64,000 nt of DNA from Acidobacteriota bacterium. GTDB lineage: Bacteria; Acidobacteriota; JAAYUB01. A program made the translations under genes and the position numbers. Position 1 is the first letter of the stretch. Every line of letters starts with the position of its first letter. Below are positions 62,838-64,000 of the stretch, piece after piece. The stretch spans positions 20,097-84,096 of the forward strand of contig JAAYUB010000134.1 in NCBI GenBank assembly GCA_012517875.1. The letters run 5' to 3'. The notes below the pieces were generated by a model that was given only the letters and a program-made list of their open reading frames with translations, made no database searches and was not told the DNA's origin.

Positions 62838-63179
62838 TCACTTCATCCGATGGAAACCCACGGCGGCCAGGGCCCAGGCCACCGCCAGTGCGGAGAAAGC
62901 GACGGCGCCGGGGAGCAGCGCCTCGGCAAATCCGCCCAGAAGCATCTGCACGTTGCGGGCGTCCGCGAGTCCGGCGTTGGAGGCGAAAGCCAGCGTGTTG
63001 GCCGAGCCGGCACAGAACATCCCAACGGCGCCGAACGCCAGTCCCAGGGACAGCGGCCGCAGGACGGTGAGTTTCGATTCGGACGGTTTCACCGCGAACG
63101 AGATGGCCACGCCGAGCGTGATGCACGTGAGCACCAACACGATCGCGAGCTGCAGCAAACCCAAAAATCCGATGCCCAT
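62838..63179 (-). CDS. Small integral membrane protein, family unknown
   Basis: 113 residues, mainly hydrophobic, with three to four membrane helices (about 5-27, 40-62, 75-105) and a short charged loop (VKPSESKLTVLRPLSLG). It has no conserved acidic residue inside a helix and so does not look like ATP synthase subunit c. It is divergent to the ECF sigma factor gene (start 108 bases away), but no functional link is visible. The 3-prime end abuts repeat array 8. Confidence 0.55.
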   Translation of the reverse strand: MGIGFLGLLQLAIVLVLTCITLGVAISFAVKPSESKLTVLRPLSLGLAFGAVGMFCAGSANTLAFASNAGLADARNVQMLLGGFAEALLPGAVAFSALAVAWALAAVGFHRMK

Positions 63180-63286
63180 GATGACCTCCAGGCGATTGGT
63201 TTGGTACTTACAACGCCGGGATCACCGCGCCGTGACACCCGGTTTTTCCTGTCACACGCCGACGGTTTATGCGTTATGGTAATACT

Positions 63287-63844
63287 ATGGATTGGGACGC
63301 GGAGCGGGAGCAGCACTGGCTCGAGGAGCTGCGGAGAGGCGACGAGGCGGCCTTCCGGCTGATCTATCACGCCTACCGGTCGCGCCTCTACACGTTCCTC
63401 TGCCGGCTGAGCGGCCGGCCCGACGTGGCCGAGGACCTGCTCCAGGAAGTCTGGCTCCGCCTGGCGGCGCGACCGCCCCAGCCGCGGTCCGGGCTGACGC
63501 TGGCGCCGTGGCTGTTCCGGGTGGCCCGGAACTTGTTCGTGAGCTACCTGCGGAACCGCGGCCGCGATCCGGTCCGGACGTTCGAAGTGGGCCTGCTCGA
63601 GTTCAGGCCCGCGCCGGGTCCCGGTCCGCTGGAGGTGTTGGCGGAACAGGAGGCGACCCGGCGCCTGGAGCGGGCGCTCCAACGCCTGCCGCTGGCGGAC
63701 CGGGAGACGGTGCTCCTCGTGGCCGGCGGCGGGCTGACCCCGGCCGAGGCGGCCGGGGCGCTGGGCATCCGGCCGGATGCGTTCCGCCAGCGCCTGGCCC
63801 GGGCGCGGGCCAGGCTGGCGGAGCTGCTGCGATCCACGGCTTGA
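63287..63844 (+). CDS. ECF sigma factor
   Basis: 185 residues. Region 2 (EDLLQEVWLRLAARPPQ, then LAPWLFRVARNLFVSYLRNRGRD) and region 4 (ALQRLPLADRETVLLV, with helix-turn-helix LTPAEAAGALGIRPDAFRQR). It directs RNA polymerase to an alternative set of promoters. ATG at 63287 chosen; an ATG at 63269 would add six residues. A weak ribosome site is seen for either. The next gene, 15 bases downstream, probably encodes its regulator. Confidence 0.9.
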   Translation: MDWDAEREQHWLEELRRGDEAAFRLIYHAYRSRLYTFLCRLSGRPDVAEDLLQEVWLRLAARPPQPRSGLTLAPWLFRVARNLFVSYLRNRGRDPVRTFEVGLLEFRPAPGPGPLEVLAEQEATRRLERALQRLPLADRETVLLVAGGGLTPAEAAGALGIRPDAFRQRLARARARLAELLRSTA

Positions 63845-63859
63845 GACAGGGAGGCGACC

Positions 63860-64000
63860 ATGGAAACCGACAAACCCATCACCGACGCCGAACTGGACCG
63901 GCAACTCGCCGAGCTGCCGCTCCTCGACCTGACGGATGCGGCGGCCGACCGGCAGGAAGCGGCGGCGCGGGCGGTCCTGGCCCGGCGCCGGCGCGGCTCG
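63860..64000 (+). CDS. Start of a gene next to the ECF sigma factor, possible anti-sigma factor (runs off window)
   Basis: 47 residues visible (METDKPITDAELDRQLAELP...), an acidic and helical N-terminus ending in a run of Arg (LARRRRGS). GGGAGGCGACC lies before the ATG. Position after a sigma factor suggests an anti-sigma factor, but no diagnostic zinc motif (HxxxCxxC) is seen in the visible part. The gene continues past the right edge. Confidence 0.6.
   Translation, partial: METDKPITDAELDRQLAELPLLDLTDAAADRQEAAARAVLARRRRGS

Noticed and set aside
62838..63179. ATP synthase subunit c
   Set aside because: Size and helices are suggestive, but the helical hairpin with a central acidic residue is missing and there are more than two helices.

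Overview
The window is GC-rich (about two-thirds by eye), with mostly intact, densely packed genes on both strands. It looks like a chromosomal segment of a Gram-negative, probably Acidobacteriota-like bacterium. That placement is an inference from: a Ser/Thr kinase with a multi-pass membrane tail, a DUF481 outer-membrane protein, large secreted beta-propeller/LRR/dockerin proteins, a tungsten aldehyde:ferredoxin oxidoreductase beside rubrerythrin and a PerR-Prx-KatG peroxide cluster, and a standalone AsnRS. I recognised no rRNA, tRNA, CRISPR array, prophage or complete insertion sequence.

Layout. 1-1749: start of a tungsten aldehyde oxidoreductase gene with its four-cluster ferredoxin, divergent from a ThiS/MoaD-like sulfur carrier. 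1805-8366: secreted TPR metalloprotease-like protein, radical SAM/SPASM protein, nucleotidyltransferase with altered metal-site residues, DUF481 porin-like protein, glycerophosphodiesterase. 8363-16214: secreted beta-propeller protein, AsnRS, Slt-type transglycosylase, unknown secreted protein. 16518-22979: MFS transporter, POT-like peptide transporter, secreted prolyl oligopeptidase, PQQ-type propeller protein. 22980-26211: gene-poor zone with heptad repeats, a field of GC-rich hairpins, small unknown genes and one broken gene. 26212-30184: a four-gene operon with a CarH-like B12-binding protein and a three-part ABC exporter. 30421-33962: katG, peroxiredoxin and perR. 34136-38916: two CydA-like membrane subunits, one carrying two c-type haem motifs, then a KefB-type antiporter. 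39135-44209: dockerin protein, rubrerythrin, second radical SAM protein, methyltransferase. 44430-51244: hybrid histidine kinase with a coupled small membrane protein, SpoIIE-type phosphatase, thioesterase, M16-like pseudoprotease. 51428-64000: RsmB-like rRNA methyltransferase, zinc-ribbon Ser/Thr kinase, a 1930-residue LRR/FG-GAP secreted protein, a repeat-filled gap, a small membrane protein, an ECF sigma factor and the start of its presumed partner.

Two things stand out. First, seven intergenic sites carry short tandem repeats with a 7-base period. They use several different heptamers that recur in a similar order, and two sites share the same 19-base head. They resemble the heptanucleotide STRRs described in heterocystous cyanobacteria, but here look like composite, modular elements. 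Nearby are a hairpin field (23.2-23.9 kb) and a 254-bp element with about 30-bp inverted ends (62.5-62.7 kb). Second, the B12 protein at 26212 has the tryptophan-x9-Glu-His pattern and downstream His of CarH photoreceptors but no visible DNA-binding domain, and its stop overlaps the start of an ABC exporter gene. This suggests a cobalamin- or light-linked export system.

Functional themes: redox and oxidative-stress handling (AOR, rubrerythrin, PerR regulon, c-haem oxidoreductase), extracellular peptide degradation and uptake (prolyl oligopeptidase with POT-like carrier), large secreted adhesion/display proteins (two share a C-terminal module ending in LSAVP), and several signalling proteins (hybrid kinase, PP2C, STPK, ECF sigma).
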